Assembly: GCF_000504285.1 (NCBI RefSeq)
Contig: NZ_KI632511.1
Location: 6,492,154-6,556,153, forward strand
Length of the DNA stretch: 64,000 bases
Direction: 5' to 3'
From: Actinospica robiniae DSM 44927
GTDB lineage: Bacteria > Actinomycetota > Actinomycetes > Streptomycetales > Catenulisporaceae
Shown piece by piece: positions 53,909-63,119 of this stretch; position 1 is the first letter of the stretch; each line of letters starts with the position of its first letter. The notes beneath the pieces were generated by a model. It made no database searches. It worked only from the letters and a program-made list of their open reading frames with translations, and was not told where the DNA came from. The translations under genes were made by a program, and so were the position numbers.

Positions 53909-54733
53909 TCCCCCCGACCGGAATTCGGCACGCGCACGCCTCGAACGGTCTGGATTGGAGGTTCTCGGCGAGGCCGACTCGGCCGCCTCGTCGACAGCGG
54001 CCGCGCATGGCGGCTGGTCGCCGGCCTGGAGGCCACGGTACGCGTACCCATCCGAGGCGGAGACCTGGCACAACGGGTGGACGCGGCCTGGCTGGAGCAG
54101 GCGCGCGCCCACGGCGTCATCGGAGCCGACGGCACCTTCCTGATCGCCACCGGCTACGAGAAGCCCTGGCTCGAAGTCCGCCGGAGCGAGCACACCAGAC
54201 TCGCGGCGAACCTCACCTCCGAGGCGAACCCGCACCCCGGCGAGGCGGAGTTCGTCACGCTTGCGCAGGACGGAAGCGTGCTGTGCGGTGTGACCACCGA
54301 GGAATACGATGTCTGGGTCATCGTGGACTCAGAGCACATCCACGAACCCGACCCCTCGCGCGCCCCGATCGACCCGGCCTCGGTGGATACCACCGGCATG
54401 CACCCGTTGAAGATCTTTAAGCTGTTCGGGCCGCACCGCATGCACCCTCCCTTCGAGGACGGCTGGGTCCTGCTCGGCTTCCATGCCACCGCTCGATACC
54501 TTGGTCAGATCCACCAACTTCCCGCATCGTTCGATGACGCGCAGGCGCGACGCTGGTCCGGTGATGCGCAACCAGTGCATGGCACGCCCATTCCGCTCTG
54601 TGCGGATCAGGCCGTCGCACTCGCTTCCGACTACGGCCTGCCGGTCCATGCCGCGGAGATCGCCTACTACCTCGAATACCAAACAGCCGCCTGCAAAGCC
54701 GACCAGAACTCGAAACGGCTGGCCCCTCTGTAG
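53901..54733 (+). pseudogene. immunity-like gene after Rhs toxin, probable frameshift
   Basis: GTG 53901 overlaps the toxin stop by 8 nt, the usual toxin-immunity arrangement. The frame reads VNSPPDRNSARARLERSGLE and then loses sense. The next frame is protein-like from about 53985 (GRLVDSGRAWRLVAGLEATV) and continues to 54733 (SVLCGVTTEEYDVWVIVDSE; EDGWVLLGFHATARYLGQIH). A GTG at 54077 could still start a 218-aa product. The family is not recognised; the immunity role is inferred from position. Confidence 0.55.
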
Positions 54734-54858
54734 GGACGCCGGGTGGTGCCTGCCGCCAAACCCGAGGCCGACCGCGCGCCAGGCAGGGGAAGCGGTCGGG
54801 TGCGCGGATGAGTTGAGTACAGGGCTCTTCGTCTGGTCGAGGGCACGTAACCGACCCG

Positions 54859-55254
54859 GTGTGCTGCGCTCACGGCATCTCGGCCAGGAGAGCGTCGCGA
54901 GCAACGCTCGATGAGCCCAGATCATGCCCGGACCGGCTGCGCTGCGGCGTTCGAGCAGCGCGAGGTCTGGGTGTCGCGGCGACGCTGTTGTTCGTGTTCT
55001 GGGCTCTCGGAGACGTCATCCTCGGCGTGCTCTGGCTCATCACGCGTCGTCGTACCCGTACATGCCCGGTATGCGGAAACGGCGTCAAACGCGGAGTGAC
55101 CCGGTGCCTCCACTGCGGATTCGACTTCGCCCGACAATTCGAGGGGCAGACCCCCGGCCCGCATACGTCTCAGCAGCAGGGGTGGGGCCAAAGCACTGGT
55201 CAAGGGCAGCCGCCCGCGTCGCAGAGAATGCCGGACTGGCGCCAGCGTCCGTAA
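54859..55254 (+). CDS. small membrane protein with zinc ribbon
   Basis: The C-terminal two thirds are clear: one transmembrane helix (GVAATLLFVFWALGDVILGV), a basic stretch (ITRRRTRT) and a zinc ribbon with paired Cys (CPVCGNGVKRGVTRCLHCGF), then a Gln/Gly tail. Family members usually start with the transmembrane helix. Here the only in-frame start is GTG 54859, about 38 residues earlier and with unrelated sequence, so the 5' end may be damaged. Confidence 0.5.
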   Translation: MCCAHGISARRASRATLDEPRSCPDRLRCGVRAARGLGVAATLLFVFWALGDVILGVLWLITRRRTRTCPVCGNGVKRGVTRCLHCGFDFARQFEGQTPGPHTSQQQGWGQSTGQGQPPASQRMPDWRQRP

Positions 55255-55520
55255 ACGCGGTCCGCATCAGCAGCCCGGAGATTCGCCCGGTCGCTGCGTA
55301 GAAGTGCGGATCGGTCCACGAGCCCAGTGGTCACGACGTCATGCGAGGCCTGATGGTCCGAGCGCGGCACATCCTTTCGCTTCGATGCCGTGAAGCGTCC
55401 GGGCGGACGGCGTCGGCACCGGCCTGCGCGAGCACCGTGGATCAGGTGGTGGGCCACGGCTTCGGGAGCTTCGTAGAACGTTTGCGAGCGGTGCGGAGCG
55501 TCCGCGCGGACACCGGGTCC

Positions 55521-56090
55521 TTAGAGTCTGGGGGCCGGCGGCACCGGTGGTGGCAGTCGGCGGGCGAGGACCAGGGTTTGCGCGGTGGTGCGGGCGCCGA
55601 GCCGGCAACGCAGTGCGGCCAGCCGGCGGTCTGCGGTACGGCGGCTCATGTGGAGTGCCGCCGCCGCAAGGCCGAGGCCGATGCCCGCGGCGAGCAGGTC
55701 CACCAGACGCTGCTCATCCGGGCTGAGGCCTGGTGTGGTGGGAGTGTCGGGCAGCCGGTGGTCGATCCGGCCCAGTCGGCGAAGATCGTCGCAGAACTCA
55801 TCGAGCAGCGCCGGCGGGGCGACACCGTGCACGACCAAGCCGGCGCCCGCGACCGCGGCGAGCATCGCGGCGACGGCGTCGTCTCGGTCGGTCAGTACGC
55901 CGGTCGATACTCGACCGGCCGCCGCGCCGCGCCAGCCCTGCTGGATCGGCCAGCCGGCCGCGACGACTTGCGTGACCGCGGCGGTGAAGTCGGCTCGCGG
56001 GCCTTCGACCACTATCAGTGGCACCGTAGCCGGAGCTGTGGACGAACGTCCGCCGTCCAACAGACGTAGGGCCCCCCTCGCATCTGTCAC
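55521..56090 (-). CDS. HTH (LuxR-like) regulator of RiPP cluster
   Basis: A 189-aa protein. The N-terminal 120 residues form a receiver-like alpha/beta fold (VPLIVVEGPRADFTAAVTQV, GRVSTGVLTDRDDAVAAMLA). The C-terminal part is a LuxR-like HTH (LSPDEQRLVDLLAAGIGLGL, then LHMSRRTADRRLAALRCRLG). GTG 56090 lies 4 bases after the stop of the ABC transporter gene, so both are one operon. It may control the cluster; phosphorylation is unlikely because the usual Asp pocket is not obvious. Confidence 0.7.
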   Translation of the reverse strand: MTDARGALRLLDGGRSSTAPATVPLIVVEGPRADFTAAVTQVVAAGWPIQQGWRGAAAGRVSTGVLTDRDDAVAAMLAAVAGAGLVVHGVAPPALLDEFCDDLRRLGRIDHRLPDTPTTPGLSPDEQRLVDLLAAGIGLGLAAAALHMSRRTADRRLAALRCRLGARTTAQTLVLARRLPPPVPPAPRL

Positions 56091-56094
56091 CCCT

Positions 56095-58119
56095 TCACCT
56101 CCAGCCGTCGTTTGCGGCTCTGTGCGCCTCGACCGGTTGTCTGCCGGGTGGCCCACCTTGCTGTCCAGCGTGTTCCTCGTCGCGTCGCGCGTCCGGAGCC
56201 TGCTCTTGTCCCGGCTTCCCCTCCGCATTCTGCCGAGCGTGCAGCCGTGCGTACAGGCCGCCGCGCGCCAGCAGTTGCGCGTGTGTTCCGGACTCGGCGA
56301 GTGCGCCGCCGTCGAGCACGAAGATCCTGTCCGCGTGCCGGATGGTGGAGAGCCGATGCGCGATGGCGAGCGTCGTGCGCGCGCCGGCGCCCTCGGCGAG
56401 CGTGCGTTGCACCAGCTCCTCCGAGATGGAGTCGAGCGACGAGGTGGCTTCGTCCAATATGAGCACCCGCGGCCGCCGGACCAGTGCGCGGGCGATCGCC
56501 AGCCGCTGGCGTTCGCCGCCGGACATGCGGTGCCCGCGGGCGCCGACCACGGTGGCGTAGCCGTCCGGAAGCGCGGCGATCCGGTCGTGCAGGCCGACGG
56601 CGCGGGTCGCGGCGACCAGTTCGGCATCCGAGGCGCCAGGCCGGGCGTAGCGCAGGTTCTCCTCGATCGTCGCGTGCAGCAGGTACGTCTCCTGACTCAC
56701 GAGGCAGACCGCACGGCGCAGGTCGAGCTGTCGCAATGTACGCAGATCTTTGCCGTCGAGCCGGACCGCCCCGGAGTTCGGGTCGTAGAGGCGTGCCGCG
56801 AGGGCGGCCAGGGTGCTCTTGCCCGCGCCGCTCGGCCCGACGATGGCGGTGAACGATCCCGGCTCCACCTCCAGCGAGAGCTCGCTCAGATGCCGGGCCG
56901 ATTCGGAGCCGGCCCCGGCCGTGTACCGGAAGCAGACCTCGTGGAAGCTCAGCCCGCCGCGCACCTGTTGCGGGGCCAGGGCCGCGGCGTCGGGGCGGTC
57001 CTGCACCTGCGGAACCAGGTCCAGGTAATCGAAGATCCGGCGAAAGGCGACCATGGCGGACTGCGCCGCGGCGCCGGTGGCCATCAGTTGGCTGAGCGGG
57101 AAGAAGACGCGCGCCTGAAGGCTGGTCGCGGCGATCAGGGTGCCTGCGGTGAGCACGGCTCCGTCGCCGTGCGCCAGCAGCACCCCGGCGACCAGGTACA
57201 CCGCAACCGGCAGAATCGACAGACAGGTCTGCACGATCCCGGCGAAGCTCTGCGCGCCGACGGCCTGGCGCGCCTGCAGCAGTCCGAGCGCGAGGCTGCG
57301 TTCCCGGTAGCGGGCCAGTTCGGCGTCCTGCCGGCCGAACAGCTTCGCCAGTTGCGCGCCGGAGAGCGAAAGGGTGTCCTGGGCGTGCGAGGACAGATCG
57401 GACTGCGCTTGCGCGATCTCCTCGGTCAGCATCCGCCGCCGGCGTCCGACCAGCCGGCTGACGGCCACGCAGCCGGGCACGGTCACGATGCTGACCAGCG
57501 CCAAGGGCCAGCACAGCAGCAGCAGTCCGGCCAGCGTGGACGCGACGAGGGCGAGGTTGCCGAGCGCGTCCGCGGCGCTGCGGCCGATCACGTCGCGCAC
57601 CGCGTCGACATCGGAGGCCAGACGGGTCTGGATGTCCCCGTTGCGCCGGTCGGCGAAGAAGGAGACCGCTTGAGCCTGCAGGTGCGCGTAGAGATCGGAC
57701 CGCAGCCGCTGCGCCACCTGGAGTCCGGTGCGATTGGCCAGCACGCTCTCGCTGACACTCAACGCACCGGAGGCCAGCGTGACCAGGGTGATCAGCGCCG
57801 CGTCGGCCAGCATCCGGGCTTGGTGCACGCCGCCGGCGCCGAACAGGCCGTGGTCGAACAGGTCTCGCACCAGGAGCGGGACGAGCGTGCCGAGACCGCC
57901 TGAGACGACGATCACCGCCGCGGTGCCCAGGATGGCCCGGCGATGCGGGCGCAGCAGACGCAGCGCGCGGCGGGCGGAACGGTCCGCAGGCGCGCCGGAA
58001 GGCTGCACATCGCAGGCTTGTGCCGCGGCGCCTGCCGCCGGGCCGGTCGTCGTTGTCACAGTGGTCGTCGTCGCACTGGTCGTGTTCGCCATCCGTGACG
58101 CACGGGTCGAAGGCATCAC
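56095..58119 (-). CDS. ABC exporter (fused permease-ATPase) of RiPP cluster
   Basis: A 674-aa half-transporter. The N-terminal type I exporter membrane domain has six helices (residues about 60-350, for example AVIVVSGGLGTLVPLLV). The nucleotide-binding domain has Walker A AIVGPSGAGKSTLAALAARL, signature MSGGERQRLAIARALV and Walker B VLILDEATSSLD, all intact. There is no N-terminal C39 peptidase, so it exports but does not cleave a leader. It lies between the ATP-grasp gene (62 bases away) and the HTH gene, which fits export of the modified peptide. Confidence 0.88.
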   Translation of the reverse strand: MMPSTRASRMANTTSATTTTVTTTTGPAAGAAAQACDVQPSGAPADRSARRALRLLRPHRRAILGTAAVIVVSGGLGTLVPLLVRDLFDHGLFGAGGVHQARMLADAALITLVTLASGALSVSESVLANRTGLQVAQRLRSDLYAHLQAQAVSFFADRRNGDIQTRLASDVDAVRDVIGRSAADALGNLALVASTLAGLLLLCWPLALVSIVTVPGCVAVSRLVGRRRRMLTEEIAQAQSDLSSHAQDTLSLSGAQLAKLFGRQDAELARYRERSLALGLLQARQAVGAQSFAGIVQTCLSILPVAVYLVAGVLLAHGDGAVLTAGTLIAATSLQARVFFPLSQLMATGAAAQSAMVAFRRIFDYLDLVPQVQDRPDAAALAPQQVRGGLSFHEVCFRYTAGAGSESARHLSELSLEVEPGSFTAIVGPSGAGKSTLAALAARLYDPNSGAVRLDGKDLRTLRQLDLRRAVCLVSQETYLLHATIEENLRYARPGASDAELVAATRAVGLHDRIAALPDGYATVVGARGHRMSGGERQRLAIARALVRRPRVLILDEATSSLDSISEELVQRTLAEGAGARTTLAIAHRLSTIRHADRIFVLDGGALAESGTHAQLLARGGLYARLHARQNAEGKPGQEQAPDARRDEEHAGQQGGPPGRQPVEAHRAANDGWR

Positions 58120-58181
58120 GGCACCCCCTCAGCTGTATCGGTTCCGGTTCGTGCATGTCGCCCCGTCTTCTCGCGTCCCCG

Positions 58182-59204
58182 CTACGGCCGGGGCGCCCCC
58201 GCTGCCGGGCCCCGGACGAGAGCCGCCTCGGCAAGGAAGTCGGCCATCATCGCGGTGAGTGGCAGTCCGCACATGCCCTCGATGAACAGGAACTGGCCCT
58301 GCGGGTTGACCTCCAGGAAGACGTAGCCTGTGGCGGTCAGCTTGAGGTCGAACACGCCCATGCTCAGTTCGAGAGCGTCCAGCAGCCGGCGCATCGCGGC
58401 GAGCGTCTCCGCGGGTAGCGTGTGCGCGGTCGCCGGGATGCCCAGGTTCGGCCGCCAGTCCAGGTCGCCGGACTCCAGCAGGGCTGCAGCGTCGTGCTCG
58501 CCGAACACGTGCGCCCGGATGTGGCGGCTGCCCGGGATGAGTTCCTGATAGATCGCGGGCGAGAGCCGCAGCGACGCGTCGTTCGCCAACAGCTCGGGCG
58601 TCACCTTCGCGGTGATCATCGGCGCCATCCCGGTGCCGCGCACCGGTTTGATGATCACTCGGCCGTCCAGCCCGGCGCAGAACGCGCGGATCGTCGATGG
58701 ATCGTTGGACACCAGTGTGCGCGGTACGGCGAGTCCAGCGCCCGCGGCGGCCTGCAGTTGCCTGACCTTGTTCTCCGCTGTCCGCGACGCCTCGGGCCGG
58801 TCCACCCACGTGCCGGTGAAACGCGCCTGCATCGTGCCGAGCAGGGCGTCGCGACTGTCGTTGCGGATCAGGTCGAGGTGGGCCGCCTCGGTGACGCCCG
58901 GATAGTCGGCCTTCTTCGGGCAGTTGAGCCGCCGGAACCAGACCGCGGCCAGGTCGGCCACCGGGACCGACTCACCGTCACAGTCCGGGACCGACGCGGC
59001 CGGCGCGAAGCCGGCCGGTCCGTCGAGCTCGGGTGACCCGCCGCCGGCCCAGATCATCCCGGTACCCCGGTTGAGCCGGTCCGCCTCGACGATACGGCAG
59101 GCGATGCCGTGCCGCCGGGCCAGATCGCGGCGTACCGCGTACGCGTGGAGATCGTGCTCGTGGGTGATGACCGCGACCTGGGTCGCCCTGGACGTGCTGC
59201 TCAT
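58182..59204 (-). CDS. ATP-grasp peptide maturase (graspetide synthetase-like)
   Basis: A 340-aa ATP-grasp protein of the MvdC/MvdD/TgmB type. The N-terminal part (ATQVAVITHEHDLHAYAVRR; VWFRRLNCPKKADYPG) is the precursor-binding-like region of this family. The core follows with SRTAENKVRQLQAAAGAGLA, RVIIKPVRGTGMAPM (ATP-binding Lys), IYQELIPGSRHIRAHVFGEH and the metal site FDLKLTATGYVFLEVNPQGQ. Such enzymes form ester or amide links between Asp/Glu side chains and Thr/Ser/Lys of a peptide. ATG 59204 has a near-perfect aaggagg 8 bases upstream. The precursor gene is next upstream. Confidence 0.85.
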   Translation of the reverse strand: MSSTSRATQVAVITHEHDLHAYAVRRDLARRHGIACRIVEADRLNRGTGMIWAGGGSPELDGPAGFAPAASVPDCDGESVPVADLAAVWFRRLNCPKKADYPGVTEAAHLDLIRNDSRDALLGTMQARFTGTWVDRPEASRTAENKVRQLQAAAGAGLAVPRTLVSNDPSTIRAFCAGLDGRVIIKPVRGTGMAPMITAKVTPELLANDASLRLSPAIYQELIPGSRHIRAHVFGEHDAAALLESGDLDWRPNLGIPATAHTLPAETLAAMRRLLDALELSMGVFDLKLTATGYVFLEVNPQGQFLFIEGMCGLPLTAMMADFLAEAALVRGPAAGAPRP

Positions 59205-59245
59205 GAACGCGACCTCCTTCATCTCAGTGACCTGTCTTTCGCCGA

Positions 59246-59290
59246 TCACCGACCCCTGCGATGCCGTTCGTCCATCGCAGGGGTCGGTGA
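59246..59290 (-). terminator. perfect 18-bp inverted repeat between precursor and maturase genes
   Basis: Arms 59246-59263 and 59273-59290 are perfect complements (tcaccgacccctgcgatg) with a 9-base loop. It lies 54 bases after the precursor stop and about 40 bases before the maturase start. It may act as a partial terminator that keeps precursor mRNA in excess over enzyme mRNA, or it may protect the precursor mRNA. Confidence 0.75.
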
Positions 59291-59343
59291 CGGCCGTTCC
59301 TCGCCGGCTCGCGTCTTGTTGCGCGCGAGGCACGGCGGCATAA

Positions 59344-59559
59344 TCAGCCGATGAAGTCGCTGTCGTCCCAGCCGTTGCCGCTGCCGCTGATCGTCTCGCC
59401 GCGGACCCACTGCTTGGCCTCGGCGGTCGGCTCGAGGTCGAGGTTGAGCGAGGCGACCAGCTCGCGCTCCCACGCGACGAGGTCGGCGGCCTCCCCGGCC
59501 TGGTACTCGGCGGGCTGGGCGGCGAACACCGCCGGGCGTATGGTAGTGCCCTGTGTCAT
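59344..59559 (-). CDS. RiPP precursor peptide, graspetide-like (71 aa)
   Basis: A 71-aa peptide from ATG 59559 with a strong gagaggag ribosome binding site. The leader is about residues 1-50 (RPAVFAAQPAEYQAGEAADL and LVASLNLDLEPTAEA). The C-terminal 20 residues (VRGETISGSGNGWDDSDFIG) carry one Thr and three Ser as possible donors and four acidic residues (Glu, three Asp) as acceptors, as needed for ATP-grasp cyclisation. It differs from the microviridin core and from what I know of TgmA precursors. It is directly upstream of the ATP-grasp gene. Confidence 0.78.
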   Translation of the reverse strand: MTQGTTIRPAVFAAQPAEYQAGEAADLVAWERELVASLNLDLEPTAEAKQWVRGETISGSGNGWDDSDFIG

Positions 59560-59733
59560 ATCGGACTCCTCTCGAAGGCTTCGGGGCCCGGTGTTCCGGC
59601 CCCCGGCGGGAGAACGAGTTCCCTCCCCCGATGACGAAAATAGGGCGGCGTCCGTGGCGCGACATCCGGGATTTGCGCCATGTCGGCCACGGCCGGCCGC
59701 GGCAGCCCGCACAGCAGCCCCGGTGAGCGATCG
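59560..59733. promoter_or_regulatory. divergent promoter region of RiPP cluster
   Basis: These 174 bases separate the precursor gene (-) from the LAL regulator gene (+) and must contain both promoters. An AT-richer spot (aaaatagg, 59637-59644) stands out; no operator palindrome is obvious. Confidence 0.45.
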
Positions 59734-62700
59734 ATGACACTCGTCGGCCGGCATGCCGAGCTCGCCCGGTTGGATCAGGCGTTGAGCGGCAGGCTGCCGT
59801 GCGCCGTCGTGCTCTACGGCGAACCGGGTGTCGGCAAGACCGCGCTGCTGGCGCAGGCCGCGCGAACGGTGACGGAACCGGTGTTCGTCGGGGGCGCCTT
59901 CTCGACGCTGGCGTGGATGCCGCTGCTGCCGTTGCGCCGTGCGCTCAGCCGGGGCGCGGGAGTGAAACGGGGCGTGGCAGGCACACCAGGCATGGCGGGC
60001 ACCGCGGTGTCAGAGGCAGACGACTTCGACGGCGACGCGGTCTTCGTGGCGCACCGGGTCTGCGACATGGTCGGCGCGGGGCTGCTGGTCCTCGACGATG
60101 TCCACTGGGCCGATCCCGCGACGCTCGAGGTCCTGCCTTCCCTGGTCGGGCGGATACGGATGCTGACGGCGGTGCGGCGCGGTGGCGCGGGCGCGCCGGT
60201 GCTCGAGCGGTTGGCCGGCGCCGGGTTCGACCAGCTCGATCTGGCGCCGCTTTCGGCCGGTGACGCCGAGGCGCTGGCGCTGCGTCTGCGTGCGGACCTG
60301 ACGCGGCATTCGGCCCGCAGCATCGTCGTGCGCAGCGGCGGCAACCCTCTGCTGATCGAGGAATTGGTGGCGAGTGTCGGCCACGGCGGCGTACCGGGGA
60401 CGGGCGAATCGACAGGCTCGGCGGACTCGACCGGCGCGATATATCCGGACGCTCACGTGGCCGGCTCCGTCCGATCGAGCGGCGACGACCGTCGCATCGG
60501 CGACGGCTCGACTCATCCGGCCCCCCTGGCCCACCCGGGGGATACGCCTCCCTTGGGCGGCAGTCTCCGGCGCGCCGTCACCGCGCGCCTGCGGACGCTG
60601 AGCGCGTCGGCACGCGAAGCCATGGCGCTGCTCGCTCTGGCCGGTCACGCGCTGCCGGCAGCCGAACTCGGCGGCGCCGACGTGGAGCTGGCCGCAGCCG
60701 GATTGGTCGTGGCCGGAGCCGACGGCATGTCGGTCCGGCACGCTCTGCTCGGCGAGGTCGCCGCCGAGCTGCTCGATCCGGCGGACCGGCGGGCGCTGCA
60801 CGGGCGGCTGGCCGACCGCGCCGCCGGGCCCGCCGAGGCCGCCCGTCACCGGCTGGCCGCCGGAGACCGGGCCGCGGCGTTCCGCGCCGCCAGCGCCGCA
60901 GCGGCACAAGCGACCACCCCTGGAGAACGGGCTGACCACTTGTTGCTCGCCGCGCGCTGCGCCGACGGGCCGGGCGAGGCGGACCTGCGGTTGCACGCGG
61001 CAGAACAGCTGGCCGCCGCGGGCCGGCACGCCGCGGTGGCCGAGCTGCTCACGGACATGCCCGCGCAGCCACAGCTCCAAGCCCGGGCGGCACTGGTGCT
61101 GTCCCGGGCGCTGTGGGAGACCAACGACCCCGAGGCATGCGACCGCGCGGTACTCGATGGGTTGGAGTGGCTCAGGCCCGGCACGATCGCAGCCGATCGC
61201 TCAGGAGCGATCACCGACTTCGACGACGATCCCGACTTCGCCCCTTCGCCCGTCGAGGTCGCGCTCCGCGTCGAGCACGCACGCAACCGGCTCTTCGTCC
61301 ACGGCGACGCGCAAGCCGCGCTGCCGCTGGCCCGAGCCGCGCTCGCCCTCACCCGGGGTGCCGAGATGTATGAGGCCAGAGCGCTGTACGTCCTCGGCTC
61401 GGTCGAGTGGATCCTGAACGACCCGCAGTGGGAGCCGCACCTGACCGAGGCGATGCGCAAGGCACGCGCCGGCGCCGATGTGGACACCGAGTGCAGGGCT
61501 GCCAACAATCTCGTCTCGGCACACGAGAGCTGCGGAGACCCGGCCGTCGCACGCCGGATCGGCGAGCAGATGATGATGCGCACCCAGCGGCTGCGCATGT
61601 TCGAGTGGTCTCGGCAGTTCGAGGCGTTGGTGCTGAACCTCGCCATGCACGCCGGAGACTACGAGGCCGTACTCGACGCCGCTCCGAGGCTGCTGGCGGA
61701 CCCGTTCGACCAGCTGCGCAACCGCGAGCAGATCCTCACCACGATCACCGTCTCCCTGGCCGACGTGGGCCGCGCGGACGAGGCACTGCACCTGCTCGAC
61801 ACCGTCCCGGCGGGGATCGCGCGCGACCGCTTCGGCGTCGGGCTCGTCAGCCTGGCCCGGATCGCAGTGCTCGGCGAAGCCGGACTGCCCGCCGCGGTGT
61901 TGGCGGAGACGCGCATCTTCCTGGACAGCGTGCAAGGTGACGGCGCCCGTCTCGCCTTCACCGCTCCGCTGATCGCGTGGGCCGCTTTACGCGCTCGGCG
62001 GCCGTTGCCCGAGCTCGGACTGCTGGACACCGGGGCCACGATGTTGCAGGCAGTCCCGCACGAATTGGCCGGGATCAGTGCGTTACGCCAAGCAGCGGGG
62101 CTCGACGTCGCCGCCGGCTCCGGCGGGACGTCCGACTCCGGGTCCGGGTTTGGCTCCGATTCCGACCGTGCCGCCACGGCCGCGCCCGCTGCCACCGACG
62201 TCGTCTCTGCTTACCGTGCCGCCGCGGCCTGCTTCGATGCCGCCGCCAAGTGCTGGGCCCCCTACCACCGCCGAGGCGAGCTCCGCTGCCTTTGGGCCGC
62301 CGCAGACGCCCTGCTGAGGGCGGGCGATACCGCAGAGGCGAAGGAGCGCCTGCTCTCGGTCGAGGACCGGGCCCGCGAACGCAGCATGATTCCGCTGTGC
62401 GGCCACATCGCCCGGTCGCTGCGCTCCGCGGGCGTCCGCCGCAGCGCACCGCGCGTTCCGCGCGAGCAGCAGCCGCCCTTCGTCGACGCGGCTCCGGGCA
62501 CACGATCATCTGATTCCGCTGCGGCCTCCACGCTCACCTCGCGTGAGCGGGAAGCGCTGCGCTGCGCCGGCCGCGGTTTGTCCGACGCGGCGATCGGCGC
62601 GCAGCTGGGGGTGTCCGCGCGCACGGTGGAGACGCTGATCACGAACGCTCGTCGCAAACTCGGCGCGGCCAACCGTGCCCAGGCGGCCGCGATGCTCGCG

Positions 62701-62751
62701 GGAGACCCAGGGATATCGGAGGCCTTCGCCGACGGGGCTGGTTCGGTTTGA
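59734..62751 (+). CDS. LAL-type LuxR transcriptional regulator
   Basis: A 1005-aa regulator. The N-terminal AAA/STAND ATPase has Walker A VVLYGEPGVGKTALLAQAAR and Walker B GLLVLDDVHWADPATLEVL. A long TPR-like helical middle follows, with a C-terminal LuxR HTH (LTSREREALRCAGRGLSDAA, then IGAQLGVSARTVETLITNAR). LAL regulators are frequent pathway-specific activators of actinomycete natural-product clusters. It diverges from the precursor gene, 174 bases apart, so it is the likely activator. ATG 59734 fits the start of the ATPase domain (MTLVGRHAELARLDQAL). Confidence 0.88.
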   Translation: MTLVGRHAELARLDQALSGRLPCAVVLYGEPGVGKTALLAQAARTVTEPVFVGGAFSTLAWMPLLPLRRALSRGAGVKRGVAGTPGMAGTAVSEADDFDGDAVFVAHRVCDMVGAGLLVLDDVHWADPATLEVLPSLVGRIRMLTAVRRGGAGAPVLERLAGAGFDQLDLAPLSAGDAEALALRLRADLTRHSARSIVVRSGGNPLLIEELVASVGHGGVPGTGESTGSADSTGAIYPDAHVAGSVRSSGDDRRIGDGSTHPAPLAHPGDTPPLGGSLRRAVTARLRTLSASAREAMALLALAGHALPAAELGGADVELAAAGLVVAGADGMSVRHALLGEVAAELLDPADRRALHGRLADRAAGPAEAARHRLAAGDRAAAFRAASAAAAQATTPGERADHLLLAARCADGPGEADLRLHAAEQLAAAGRHAAVAELLTDMPAQPQLQARAALVLSRALWETNDPEACDRAVLDGLEWLRPGTIAADRSGAITDFDDDPDFAPSPVEVALRVEHARNRLFVHGDAQAALPLARAALALTRGAEMYEARALYVLGSVEWILNDPQWEPHLTEAMRKARAGADVDTECRAANNLVSAHESCGDPAVARRIGEQMMMRTQRLRMFEWSRQFEALVLNLAMHAGDYEAVLDAAPRLLADPFDQLRNREQILTTITVSLADVGRADEALHLLDTVPAGIARDRFGVGLVSLARIAVLGEAGLPAAVLAETRIFLDSVQGDGARLAFTAPLIAWAALRARRPLPELGLLDTGATMLQAVPHELAGISALRQAAGLDVAAGSGGTSDSGSGFGSDSDRAATAAPAATDVVSAYRAAAACFDAAAKCWAPYHRRGELRCLWAAADALLRAGDTAEAKERLLSVEDRARERSMIPLCGHIARSLRSAGVRRSAPRVPREQQPPFVDAAPGTRSSDSAAASTLTSREREALRCAGRGLSDAAIGAQLGVSARTVETLITNARRKLGAANRAQAAAMLAGDPGISEAFADGAGSV

Positions 62752-63119
62752 GTGAGCGACCGGTCAGGTTGCGGGTGCGTTGTGTCTCTAGCGGCGGGAA
62801 TTGAAGCGCCGGGTGGGCCCGCTGCCCAGAAGCACTTCGATCTGGACGTACGAGGCCCCGGTGAGGCCGAGAGCCGAGCCGGTCTGGCCTCTCGGGGACG
62901 TGATGTCCACGGGACCTGCGCCCGTGACCTGGAACACGATGGGTGCGGCGGCGGTGCCGGACGAGGTGACGTCGACAGGGCCTGTTCGCGCTCGTCGTGC
63001 AGACAACAGTGGCGTACGCCGGGTTCGGTTCGTTGCCCTGTGGAGCGGCCCTCGGGCTGCTCGCCGCGTCGTGGTGAATGACCCCGGCCCGGCCCCGCGC
63101 CGCCGGTAGGCTCACCCTC
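62752..63119. other. intergenic region with gene remnant
   Basis: Apart from the short beta-helix remnant on the minus strand (62803-62990), I see no gene in these 368 bases. The end should contain the promoter of the TPR gene. Confidence 0.4.
62803..62990 (-). pseudogene. fragment of parallel beta-helix protein
   Basis: The minus-strand frame reads SSGTAAAPIVFQVTGAGPVD, then LTGASYVQIEVL. This is the repeating text of secreted right-handed beta-helix proteins (SGTAAAPI...F.L.G.SYV.I). Only about 60 residues remain, without signal peptide or further coils. Confidence 0.5.

Noticed and set aside
56087-58234. 715-codon frame parallel to the ABC transporter gene
   Set aside because: The transporter frame has all ABC motifs; the other frame is Arg/Pro/Gly-rich noise of high-GC DNA.
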